From Isosphaeraceae bacterium (lineage in GTDB: Bacteria > Planctomycetota > Planctomycetia > Isosphaerales > Isosphaeraceae): 64,000 bases of DNA. The position numbers were made by a program, and so were the translations under genes. Shown here one piece after another: positions 46,187 through 54,286 of this stretch. Positions within the stretch are counted from its first letter, which is position 1. The number at the start of each line of letters is the position of its first letter. The stretch lies in NCBI GenBank assembly GCA_026004735.1, contig BPJS01000001.1:1302001-1366000 (forward strand). The letters are read 5' to 3'. The notes below the pieces were generated by a model that saw only the letters and a program-made list of their open reading frames with translations, searched no databases and was not told where the DNA came from.

Positions 46187-47320
46187 GTGAAGATCACAGC
46201 TCTGGACCTGTATCCGCTTACGGGAGCGACCGTCGATGGCGGCTGGCCCCAGGGGCATGAGCCTCAGGAGAACCTGCATACACTCCTGGCGGTCCACACG
46301 GATGCGGGGCTGACGGGGTGGGGAAGTTGTTTTACGTCCGGACGGCTGGTCTCGGGGGCCGTCGAGTTGCTCTGGCCGCTTCTGAAGGGCGAGTCGGGGG
46401 TGGAGCCGGAGCGCGTTTCGGAAACGTTGCGACAAGCCACCTTCTGGCAGGGCCGGGGCGGAGCCGTTGAACATGCCATCTCGGGGATCGACCTGGCACT
46501 CTGGGATCTGATGGGGCAAGTGTGCGGCCAGCCCGTTTCGCGGCTGCTCGGGGGCAATTATCGACGGACGATCAAGCCTTATGGCTCGATCCTTTTCGAT
46601 GAGCCGGACGTGCTGCGGCGGAGGCTGGAGTCGGTGGTGGCTCGCGGGTTCAGGGCGATCAAGCTGGGTTGGCGGCCGTTTGGTCGGCGGGACCGGCGGT
46701 TCGACGAATTGCTGGTGCGGACGGCCCGGCAAACGGTCGGTCCGGATGTGGAGCTGATGGTCGACGCGGGCGGGAGCGAACAGTTCTGGCCCCACGGGGT
46801 CAACTGGGCCCGCAATACGGCCCGGATGCTGGCCGACTATGGGATCGTCTGGTTTGAGGAGCCGCTGCCACCCGATGATTTGGAGGGATATGCCGAGCTG
46901 ACGCGCAGTTCTCCCGTTCCGATCGCTGGGGGCGAAGTGTTGACCCGCCGCCAGTCGTTCCTGCCGTGGATCGAACGTCGGGCGGTCGACATTCTTCAGC
47001 CCGATTGCACGAAGAATGGCGGGTTAACGGAGTCGCGACGGATCGCCTGGCTGGCGGCCGACCGCAACATCCAGGTCGTTCCGCACGGCTGGAATACGGC
47101 GATCGGGCTAGCCGCCGATCTGCAGTTTTCGGCGGCGATTCCGGTGGCGCGGTATGTCGAATATTTAACGCCATGCGCGTATATTGATGAATTGACCGCC
47201 GAGCCGTTCAGGCTGGACGAGCGAGGTGAGCTTGTGATCCCCGACCGACCCGGACTGGGGGTCCGCGTTGATCGGGAACGACTCCGCCGCTTCTGCGTTC
47301 AGGCCGAACACTTCGAATGA
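46187..47320 (+). CDS. enolase-superfamily (mandelate racemase/muconate lactonizing-like) enzyme
   Basis: 377 aa from GTG 46187. The capping domain and barrel are complete; magnesium ligands D193 (VDAGG), E224 (WFEEPL) and E250 (GGEVLT) are present, as are D273 (QPDCTKNGG) and the acid/base H300 (VVPHGWN). K159 stands at the first Lys of the usual KxK pair, but the second is glycine (KLG). This leaves a His/Asp dyad, more like sugar-acid dehydratases than racemases. Likely a dehydratase of an acid sugar or related hydroxy acid; the substrate is unknown. It overlaps the next gene by 4 bp. Confidence 0.85.
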   Translation: MKITALDLYPLTGATVDGGWPQGHEPQENLHTLLAVHTDAGLTGWGSCFTSGRLVSGAVELLWPLLKGESGVEPERVSETLRQATFWQGRGGAVEHAISGIDLALWDLMGQVCGQPVSRLLGGNYRRTIKPYGSILFDEPDVLRRRLESVVARGFRAIKLGWRPFGRRDRRFDELLVRTARQTVGPDVELMVDAGGSEQFWPHGVNWARNTARMLADYGIVWFEEPLPPDDLEGYAELTRSSPVPIAGGEVLTRRQSFLPWIERRAVDILQPDCTKNGGLTESRRIAWLAADRNIQVVPHGWNTAIGLAADLQFSAAIPVARYVEYLTPCAYIDELTAEPFRLDERGELVIPDRPGLGVRVDRERLRRFCVQAEHFE

Positions 47321-48369
47321 CGTCGGGAACGTGGAGTATGCCGCGCGAGGTTGTTTTTCCGGACGGCCTGGACCTGGAGACTCCGGGTCGACGCGATTAC
47401 TGGGTTGCGCTTGAGCACGATACGATGTGGGGGGCGCAACTGATTCCTCTCACCGTGATGGTGGGACCAAAGGCTCAGCCCGGCCGGGGTCTGGTGGCCT
47501 TCGGATCGACTCATGGCAACGAGTATGAGGGGCCGACGGCCATCAAGAATCTCATTCAGGAGATTGATCCGGCGCAGGTCCTGGGTCGGCTGATTCTGAT
47601 CCCCGTGCTCAATCCGGAGGCCTTCCGGACAGGGACGCGGGACAGTGTCGGAGCCGACGGGGTTAATCTGAATCGCGCGTTCGTGCCGGGGGCTGGCGAG
47701 AATCCGGCCCTGGGCGGAATCACCCACCGGATCGCGGCGTTTGTGCGCCGGGTGTTCTGGCCACAGGTGGACGTGGTCCTGGATCTGCACTCGGGCGGGT
47801 CGCAGATTCGCTTCATGCCGTGCGCGAGCTTTCATCCGATCGAGGACCCCGACCAGGCGGCGGCAACGCTCGAGACCGCCCGCTGGTTCGGGACGCCGTT
47901 GATCATGGTCTACCAGAACCGGACGCCCGGTCTGTTGACCAGTGAGGCCGAGCGCCTAGGCAAAATCACCGTCGGCACGGAACTGGGATGGGGCGAGGCG
48001 GTCTCGGCGCAGGGGGTGGCCTACGGTCGCCAGGGGGTGCTTGCCGCGGCGATTCGTCATGGCCAACTCGCGGGGACGATTGAGCCGGCGGGTCACCACG
48101 CGGCGGGGACTCAGCGTCGCGCGGCGATCGTCGATGCCGGCTGCTATGTGCCTGCCCCGTTCGCGGGGCACTATGAGGAGGTCGTTCCGTGCGGCGCGGG
48201 GGTCCGGCGGGGCGATGTGGTCGGCCGACTCCATGATTTCAACCGGCTGGATGAGCCGGCCTGGCCGGTGCGGGCGCCGCGCGACGGCCTGGTCGTCGCC
48301 CAGGCCTGGGCGGCTCGCGTACGCCAGGGTCAGTTCATCGTGTGTGTTGGAGACGAGATGCCGCTCTGA
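47317..48369 (+). CDS. succinylglutamate desuccinylase/aspartoacylase-family hydrolase
   Basis: 350 aa, starting at ATG 47317 inside the end of the enolase-like gene. Zinc site: GSTHGNEYEGPTAI (His and Glu near residues 69-72) and DLHSGG near 160; NLNRAF supplies the substrate-binding Asn/Arg. The C-terminal about 90 residues form a beta-rich lobe (AGCYVPAPFAGHYEEVVPCGAGVRRGDVVGRLHD) resembling the lipoyl-like domain of the family. It would split an N-acyl or amide bond of a small acid. Coupling to the dehydratase-like gene suggests one pathway. Confidence 0.85.
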   Translation: MTSGTWSMPREVVFPDGLDLETPGRRDYWVALEHDTMWGAQLIPLTVMVGPKAQPGRGLVAFGSTHGNEYEGPTAIKNLIQEIDPAQVLGRLILIPVLNPEAFRTGTRDSVGADGVNLNRAFVPGAGENPALGGITHRIAAFVRRVFWPQVDVVLDLHSGGSQIRFMPCASFHPIEDPDQAAATLETARWFGTPLIMVYQNRTPGLLTSEAERLGKITVGTELGWGEAVSAQGVAYGRQGVLAAAIRHGQLAGTIEPAGHHAAGTQRRAAIVDAGCYVPAPFAGHYEEVVPCGAGVRRGDVVGRLHDFNRLDEPAWPVRAPRDGLVVAQAWAARVRQGQFIVCVGDEMPL

Positions 48370-48484
48370 TACAACCGGCTGTATCGTCCGGTCGGCCCGC
48401 GTTGGGATTTGCTGACCGTTGGGACCATCCCCGGCTCGGGCGGAAATCCGGGTCGTGACCGTATGAATTTGCGGGGCCTCGAAG

Positions 48485-49309
48485 ATGACCAACGCTCTGG
48501 CCGAATACCGCTACAATCGGCTGACGTGGCCCGAGATGAATGAGGCGATCGGCGCGCAAAAGCTAGTGATCCTGCCGACCGGCTCGACCGAACAACACGG
48601 CCCCCATCTGCCACTGGACGTGGATCTGTTTCTCTGCGAGTCGATCTGCCTGGAGGTGGGCCGGAGGATCCCGGAGCAGGTGTTAATCTTGCCGCCGATT
48701 TCTTACGGTCTGAATCGTCACCATATCGACTTTCCGGGGACGATTCATATTGAGCCGGATATATTCATCAATTTCTGCGTCAATATTACGAAGAGTGTCG
48801 CTTATCATGGATTTCAGAGGATTCTGATCGTTAACGGCCACGGCTCGAACGCGCCGCTCGTGGACCTGGTTGCCCGCAGGACGGTTCTGGAGACCGAGTC
48901 GCTCTGTTTCGCCACGACGTATTTCTGGTTTCTGCTCGAGGCATTCGAACGCGTGCGTGAGTCGACGGTGATGGCTCACGCCGACGAGTTTGAGACCTCG
49001 CTCTATCTCCACCTCGCCCCCGAGCGCGTGCAGATGGATCGGGCCGTGGCGGATCAGGATCGGGTGGGCAAATACGTCAGCAGCGACAGCACCATGAACT
49101 ACGGGGTACGGTTTAACGATTACTGGGGCCGCTGGACCCGGACGGGGGTTCATGGCGATCCGACGGTGGCGACCGCCGAAAAGGGACGCGTGATTTTTGA
49201 GGCCGCGGTCGAGGGGCTGGTCGGACTGGTCGCCGAGCTGCGCGGCTGGCCGATCGAGAAGCGGGCCGACCTGCACGTTCACCCGGTTCAGTCGTCGATT
49301 CGCTGGTAA
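48485..49309 (+). CDS. creatininase-family amidohydrolase
   Basis: 274 aa from ATG 48485. The metal-binding set of the creatininase family is complete: STEQHGPHLPLDVDLFL (Glu, His, Asp), LIVNGHGSNAP near residue 116 and HADEFETSLYL near 163 with the second Glu. Members hydrolyse cyclic amides (creatinine, formamidopyrimidine intermediates, peptide-like precursors). It follows the aspartoacylase-like gene by 115 bp on the same strand and closes the eight-gene series. There is no signal peptide, so cytoplasmic like the two enzymes before it. Confidence 0.9.
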   Translation: MTNALAEYRYNRLTWPEMNEAIGAQKLVILPTGSTEQHGPHLPLDVDLFLCESICLEVGRRIPEQVLILPPISYGLNRHHIDFPGTIHIEPDIFINFCVNITKSVAYHGFQRILIVNGHGSNAPLVDLVARRTVLETESLCFATTYFWFLLEAFERVRESTVMAHADEFETSLYLHLAPERVQMDRAVADQDRVGKYVSSDSTMNYGVRFNDYWGRWTRTGVHGDPTVATAEKGRVIFEAAVEGLVGLVAELRGWPIEKRADLHVHPVQSSIRW

Positions 49310-49419
49310 TCGGGGCGTCAGCCGTTCGAAGGTCGCGCGACGGGCCGGGTTTCCTTTTTGGGACAGGCTCTGATTCAGGTGGCGCGACGATTTGTCCGGT
49401 TCGCTGAACCATTCGTTGA

Positions 49420-49641
49420 TCACCGCTGGTGCGGTTGACCGAAGAGAAGCCGCTTCAGGAAGTCCCACAGACCGATGGTGGTTCGGCTGTAGATGCGGTT
49501 GTAGGCGGCTCGCTTGGGATTCGTCAGCCATCCCCAGCCGCGTGGAGCCTTAAGTCCGAGGGAATGGCGAAGCTTGCGCTTCACCGAAAACCGCGCGGCT
49601 AGGGATTTCTTCAATGACGGTCGACGGATGCCGAATTTCAT
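49420..49641 (-). CDS. small basic conserved protein (KKS...AAYNRIY type)
   Basis: 73 aa from ATG 49641, with GAGGAG eight bases upstream; longer frames to 49797 lack support. Strongly basic: MKFGIRRPSLKKSLAARFS, KRKLRHSLGLKAPRGWGW, NPKRAAYNRIYSRTT. This matches a known small family of unknown function (KKSxxAR..., GxGWxxNPKKAAYNxxYxxTT), widespread in Gram-positive bacteria and phages, rarely discussed in planctomycetes. The charge suggests nucleic-acid or membrane contact. It stands alone, with a 110-bp gap to the creatininase gene, which is convergent to it. Confidence 0.65.
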   Translation of the reverse strand: MKFGIRRPSLKKSLAARFSVKRKLRHSLGLKAPRGWGWLTNPKRAAYNRIYSRTTIGLWDFLKRLLFGQPHQR

Positions 49642-50580
49642 GGAACAGCTCCTCGACGCGAGAGGAACCGACCTGGATGCTTCGAGGCCAGATGAGCGTG
49701 TTCGTTTCATCGCTCCGCGCGGTTCGAAGCGACCTGATCGATATCGGCGACCGTACGGGTAGACGGGTGTCGCCGCGCGATGTGCGGACCAACCCAAGGG
49801 CGCCGAGGATCCCTTATTTCACATTGTCGCCCCGGATGTCGGTGGGTCAATCCGGCGGACGGTTGGCCCGGTGAGGCTCCAGCCCAGCCGGAGCGGCCGA
49901 TTCTGCCGTTGCTCGTTTCGGGTCCCGAGATCGGGGGAAGCTCGTTCCGTTTTGATTGATTTTCGCGATTCTGGGTGCCAAACATTACGGAACCGGCTTC
50001 TTGGGGCGCGCTGATCGGAGAACGCTCGAAACACGGGTGCTTCGAAATGGCGGAAGCGGTGGGCTTCTTGCCTAAACGGTGACTTGTACGTGAGGGGAGG
50101 AGATCAGGGCGAGTGTCCACGGGGTCGAATGATCCGCGGTTGTCGGGTCCGGGCGATTGCAACCGATCGGCCTGGCTCGAAGTTGGGCGGCCAGGGCATG
50201 CAGAACCGCCGACGGGAGATCGAGGGCCGGGCCGCAGGTGTTGCCGTTTGAGGTGCCCGGCTCGAGACTCGCCGTCGCGTTGGGTGCATGGCTGAGCCGA
50301 GAGACCCGAACGAATGGGCTAGTGGGCGGGGCGGGTGTCTCGAGCGGGCCAAGGCGATACATGGCTTCGAGACGCACTGGATGCCGCGGTTGGGCCGCCG
50401 GGACGGCCAACCCGAGCGGCCTGCCTTCCGGTGGTGGCTGGCGACCTGAGCCACAAGGTCCGGGCTCGAGGCCGCGGGATCCGCAGGTGTTTTGTGATCT
50501 GTATTGACAGGGGAATGTCGCGGGAAATTATGATATTTATCGGTAGCCGGATTTCCTACGCGTCTGATTGCGGCGATTCG
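49642..50580. other. 939-bp intergenic region
   Basis: Lies between the small basic protein (minus) and tadA (plus). Apart from the tadA promoter candidate at 50504-50534 I see no supported gene, RNA or repeat. Open frames here are GC-driven, without ribosome-binding sites or family features. Confidence 0.5.
50504..50534 (+). promoter_or_regulatory. candidate sigma70 promoter for tadA
   Basis: TTGACA (50504-50509, perfect -35), a 19-nt spacer and TATGAT (50529-50534, 5/6 -10). The spacer is two longer than ideal. It ends 46 bp ahead of the tadA start and would also transcribe the tRNA-Ser. Confidence 0.55.
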
Positions 50581-51102
50581 ATGTCCGGGATTCAAGCCAG
50601 TGAGACGGATCGCGTCTTCATGGCGCGGGCGCTGGAACTGGCCCGGGTGGCCGCGGACCTGGGGGAAGTGCCGGTTGGCGCGATCGTTGTTCGTTCGGGT
50701 CGCGTGATCGCCGAAGGTTACAATCTTCGAGAGACGCTCGAAGACCCGACGGCTCACGCGGAGCGCCTGGCGTTGACGCTCGCGGGTCGCTCTTTGAACT
50801 CCTGGCGGCTCGATGGGTGTACCCTGTATGTCACCCTTGAGCCTTGCCCGATGTGCGCGGGTGCGATCCTCCAGGCGCGGGTGCCGCGTGTGGTCTACGG
50901 GGCGCGGGATCCGAAGGCGGGAGCCTGTGAGTCGCTTTATCGTCTCCTCGACGATCCTCGCCTCAATCATCGGGCCGAGTGCCTGGGAGGCGTACTCGCT
51001 GATCCGTGTGGAGCGATCCTGAGCGATTTCTTCCGGGTGCGTCGGCCAAATCGTCACCCAGCGGAACGCACGTGGACAACGGAGGGGTGCCTGAGTGGTT
51101 GA
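50581..51102 (+). CDS. tadA: tRNA-specific adenosine deaminase TadA
   Basis: 173 aa from ATG 50581; the frame is open upstream but the promoter candidate lies inside that part. The deaminase zinc site is H59-A-E61 (THAE-like) and PC89PMC92, with the usual lead-in VPVGAIVV and [18 protein letters not shown]. TadA converts A34 to inosine in tRNA-Arg(ACG). The last 22 bases of the gene, coding for the EGCLSG end, lie inside the tRNA-Ser gene. The natural family end is close to RRPN..., so the tail is probably dispensable. Confidence 0.95.
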   Translation: MSGIQASETDRVFMARALELARVAADLGEVPVGAIVVRSGRVIAEGYNLRETLEDPTAHAERLALTLAGRSLNSWRLDGCTLYVTLEPCPMCAGAILQARVPRVVYGARDPKAGACESLYRLLDDPRLNHRAECLGGVLADPCGAILSDFFRVRRPNRHPAERTWTTEGCLSG

Positions 51103-51168
51103 AAGGGCCGGTCTCGAAAACCGGTGTACCGCCTAGCGGTACCGTGGGTTCGAATCCCACCTCCTCCG
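51081..51168 (+). tRNA. tRNA-Ser(CGA)
   Basis: 88 nt with a class II fold. Acceptor GGAGGGG pairs with CTCCTCC (one G-T), D-arm CTGAGTGGTTGAAAG, anticodon stem CCGGT/ACCGG around loop CTCGAAA (anticodon CGA at 51115-51117), a long variable arm (GTACCGCCTAGCGGTAC) and T-arm GTGGGTTCGAATCCCAC. CCA is not encoded. Reads UCG codons. It overlaps the end of tadA by 22 bp and lies 69 bp before the FkbM gene start. Confidence 0.97.
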
Positions 51169-51237
51169 CTCGCTTCTGCAGATCCGGCTGGCTTCCACAA
51201 GGACGCAACGGCGACTTGGTTTGCACGGGGCGGCGAA

Positions 51238-52101
51238 ATGGCGGCGCGTGGATGCAGTGCGATCCCGTGGGAGCGTAGACTCGTCGGAACCTGGCTGGGC
51301 CGGTTAGTGATCCATGTCCGCGACCAAGCGCAGCTAGTCGGTGCCGTTTTGAAACGTCCGTGGGTTGCCGAAACGCTGATCAACGACTCGCTTGCCGGGC
51401 GGATTTCCGCGCGGTTGTGTCGGGAGGGCATGACGTTTCTCGACGTCGGAGCCCACATCGGATCGGTGATCGATGCAGTGAAACGCAGTTGCCCCCGGAG
51501 CCGAGTGGTCGCCTTCGAGGCGATCCCCGAGAAGGTGGCACATCTACACAAGAGATTTCCCGATGTGGATTGTCACGCTTGCGCCCTCGGAGAGCTCGAT
51601 GGGGAGGTGTCGTTTTTTGTGAATCCCGTGGCCTCGGGGTATAGCTCGTTGGGGGGTCCGCATGGCCCCGATGCCGCCGCGTCCATCGAGATTCGGGTGC
51701 CGATGCGCCGGCTTGATGGGTTTGGCAATCTGGGAAAAGTGGACGTCATCAAGATTGATGTCGAGGGGGCGGAACTCGGTGTACTCCGGGGCGGAGAGCA
51801 GGTGATCCAAACTCACCGGCCGGTGATTGTCTTCGAAAGTGGCCCCAGAACTCTCGAGGGACTGGGGTATACGAAGGAAGCGATGTGGACCTGGCTGACC
51901 GAGCGTTCCTACGCGGTGCTGGTCCCAAATCGGCTCGCCAACGAGGACTCCGGGCTGAGCCTCGACGGCTTTTCGGAGGCACACCGATTTCCCCGTCGGA
52001 CCACGAACTACTTCGCGGTTCCGCAGGAACGGCTCGACGACGTGCGGCAGAGAGCCCGACAGATCCTCGGTTTGAAGCGGGTCGATCGAGCCGGGGTCTG
52101 A
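51238..52101 (+). CDS. FkbM-family methyltransferase
   Basis: 287 aa from ATG 51238; the open frame to 51124 lies inside the tRNA. SAM-binding motifs: FLDVGAHIGSV near residue 65 (motif I), VVAFEAIPEK near 88, CALGELDGEVSFF near 115 and DVIKIDVEGAELGVLRGG near 170, which is the FkbM signature. FkbM enzymes methylate hydroxyls of sugars, polyketides or glycans. The single gene stands without a glycan cluster around it, so the acceptor is unknown. Confidence 0.88.
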   Translation: MAARGCSAIPWERRLVGTWLGRLVIHVRDQAQLVGAVLKRPWVAETLINDSLAGRISARLCREGMTFLDVGAHIGSVIDAVKRSCPRSRVVAFEAIPEKVAHLHKRFPDVDCHACALGELDGEVSFFVNPVASGYSSLGGPHGPDAAASIEIRVPMRRLDGFGNLGKVDVIKIDVEGAELGVLRGGEQVIQTHRPVIVFESGPRTLEGLGYTKEAMWTWLTERSYAVLVPNRLANEDSGLSLDGFSEAHRFPRRTTNYFAVPQERLDDVRQRARQILGLKRVDRAGV

Positions 52102-52943
52102 CCCCCGACGTCGCTGCTCGCGGGTCCGGATTGCATGCCGGGCTTCGGCAACGAACGGCAGGGTTGGTTCCGGGAGTCCGGGGACCTCGATGCCCGGCCG
52201 TGACGACCGAATCGGCGCAGCAAGTGGACCATCACCCTCAAGCCGGGTCGGGAATCGCTGATCGCTCGACCCGAAGACCTGGAATCGGTAGAACCGGCAG
52301 GGCCGAATTCGAGACCAGACGTATGTTGTGGCCCGACGTTCCCGCCCGTGACCTGCACGAATATTAGTGGGCCGCGAAGGTGAACTCAGGAACGGCCTGG
52401 CGAGGTCATGGTGGTCGCGGGGCGATGGACTGAGCGGGGACCAGTGCTTTTCGGGTTGGGTCGAGCTGGCAGTGGACCCGGCAGGCTGCCGATCAGCAAA
52501 CCAAGACACCGAGTGTCCGCGTTGATGCTTCTCTGCCGGTAACGCAACGTTTGCGGGCGGCCTGCGGAGAAAACGGAATGTCGGGAAAGGTCGCGGGCAA
52601 CCAGGCCCGGTCATCGTGCGTGCCGACGCTTCGCAGAACGCGATCGGGAACTCGGCGTGTCGGGCGGGTGCGAGGTCAGGCCGGCAACGCCCCGGCCCGG
52701 AGCCAATCGAACCGTCACGCCTAGCCGGCAAGCTGATGAGTTCAGACTGTTGATCCATTGTTGATCGCGATCATAGCGAACGAGCCTTTCCTCCCTGCGT
52801 GGGCTGAAGAAGGAATCCAGGATCTCGACTCTGAGTCGACGACCGGGACTGGCATCGCAAGCGGCCGATTCCGGCGATGGTCCGCCAACTCGCCGCTGAT
52901 CGCGCTCATGAGGGCCAGGCGATAGCGGCGAGACCTGTGATCC

Positions 52944-52962
52944 TAGGAGAGTCGTTGTCCTA
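52944..52962. promoter_or_regulatory. operator-like palindrome 1
   Basis: taggagagtcgttgtccta: inverted TAGGA/TCCTA arms with a symmetric centre. It differs from the second copy at two positions in the left half and is followed by TCATAAAA. It lies 157 bp ahead of the WYL start. Confidence 0.65.
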
Positions 52963-52996
52963 CCCTGTCTCATAAAACACGTGACGTACGTAGGGA

Positions 52997-53015
52997 TAGG
53001 ACAATCGTTGTCCTA
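52997..53015. promoter_or_regulatory. operator-like palindrome 2
   Basis: taggacaatcgttgtccta: a perfect 8-bp inverted repeat TAGGACAA/TTGTCCTA around TCG. It lies 53 bp (about five helical turns) from the first copy and is followed by TCATTAAAA, 86 bp ahead of the WYL start. Confidence 0.7.
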
Positions 53016-53100
53016 CGGGGTTCATTAAAATCGCGTTGTTTCGAGGAAGCGGTTCCTGGTCCGAATCGTGGCGTTTGGCAGCGTGTGATGAGCGGAGGGC

Positions 53101-54084
53101 ATGCGGTACGCATCACGGCCACCACTTGCGCGGATGATGACGATCGACCAGGCGGTGCGTGCGGGGGAGTGGCCGAACGCAACGCGGCTGGCCGCGCGGT
53201 TGGAGGTTGATGTTCGGACGATCCGCCGAGACATCTCGTACATGAGGGACCAGTTGGGGGCGCCGCTGGTCTATAGTGCCCGGAAGGGGGGATACGAATA
53301 CACGCAGCCCAGTTACCGGCTTCCGTTTTTTCAGGTCACCGAGGGCGAGTTGCTGGCGTTGTTGCTGGCCCAGCGTGTGTTGGGACAGTTTCGCGGAACG
53401 CCGTTCGAGGCCGAGCTGGCTCGAATTTTTGATCGCCTGACTCATTTGCTTTCGGATACCGTAAGCATCGCGCTGGATGAGATGGCTGACTGTGTGGCCG
53501 TGCTACCGCCTGTGGTGACGCCGCTTAAGCCCGAGGTCTTTGCGACGCTGGCCGAAGCTTTGGTGGAACGTCGATGCGTACGCGTGACGTACCATACGCT
53601 CGATCGCGACACCGAAACGACGCGGACGTGGCGGCCATATCATCTGGTGCTCCGCGGAGATGATTGGTATGTGCTCGCGCACGACAGCCTGCGCGAGGGG
53701 GTGCGGATCTTCGCGCTTCAACGGATCCGCGCGGTGCAACTGTTGGAGGAACGGTTTGACCGGCCTAAGGACTTCCGGGTTGATGAATACATGGGAATCG
53801 CTTTTCGGGCGATTCCGGGGGACGGCCTGACGCGCCACGAGGTCGTCCTGCGATTCCGCCCGCCCTCGGCTCAACGCATCGCGGAAAAAATCTGGCACCC
53901 GAGCCAAATTCTGGAACGCGAGGGCGACCAAGTCGTGCTCCGGCTTCAGGTGGGGGACTTGCGCGAAATCAAGCGTTGGGTGATGTTCTGGGGCTCGGAC
54001 TGCGAAGTGCTCGGACCGGAAGAACTCCGCGCCAGCCTCAGGCTGGAAGTTGAGTCGCTCAGGAAGTCATTGTCGCCACCCTGA
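53101..54084 (+). CDS. HTH-WYL domain transcriptional regulator
   Basis: 327 aa; ATG 53101 is the first start after an in-frame stop at 53086. Residues about 10-60 are a winged HTH (AGEWPNATRLAARLEVDVRTIRRDISYMRDQLGAPL). A WYL domain (about 145-220) has RCVRVTYHTLD and RPYHLVLRGDDWYVLAHDSLREGVRIFALQRI, then a WCX-type C-terminus ending WVMFWGSDCEVLGPEELRASL. WYL proteins sense ligands, possibly nucleotides or single-stranded nucleic acid, and BrxR/CapW-type members repress phage-defence operons. Two palindromes upstream are likely its operators. The helicase gene follows 202 bp later on the same strand. Confidence 0.9.
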   Translation: MRYASRPPLARMMTIDQAVRAGEWPNATRLAARLEVDVRTIRRDISYMRDQLGAPLVYSARKGGYEYTQPSYRLPFFQVTEGELLALLLAQRVLGQFRGTPFEAELARIFDRLTHLLSDTVSIALDEMADCVAVLPPVVTPLKPEVFATLAEALVERRCVRVTYHTLDRDTETTRTWRPYHLVLRGDDWYVLAHDSLREGVRIFALQRIRAVQLLEERFDRPKDFRVDEYMGIAFRAIPGDGLTRHEVVLRFRPPSAQRIAEKIWHPSQILEREGDQVVLRLQVGDLREIKRWVMFWGSDCEVLGPEELRASLRLEVESLRKSLSPP

Positions 54085-54286
54085 CGAGTTCGCAGCCGGG
54101 ACCATTGTCGCACGGACACCTAGGGCGGCCCGGTGGATCGGGCTGGCCGACAAGGGAGCAACGACGGCCACTCCTTGAAGCTTGTATATTGAGCGCGGTC
54201 TGATCAAGACCCGCTGGCCACGCGCCCACGCGCGGCGTGAATTGGAGTCAACGTGTGATCGCATTGCCACCGGGGAGCGAGCGCAG

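Larger units (their letters stand above)
52102..53100. other. 999-bp intergenic region holding the WYL operators
   Basis: The first about 840 bp are GC-rich with no supported gene, RNA or repeat. Overlapping frames on both strands show no family features. The last about 160 bp are AT-richer and contain two 19-bp palindromes (52944-52962 and 52997-53015) upstream of the WYL gene. The size of the gap marks a boundary between core genes and the WYL/helicase module. Confidence 0.6.

Noticed and set aside
49642-50580. several open frames of 60-110 codons on both strands
   Set aside because: Overlapping each other, without ribosome-binding sites, hydrophobic pattern or family marks.
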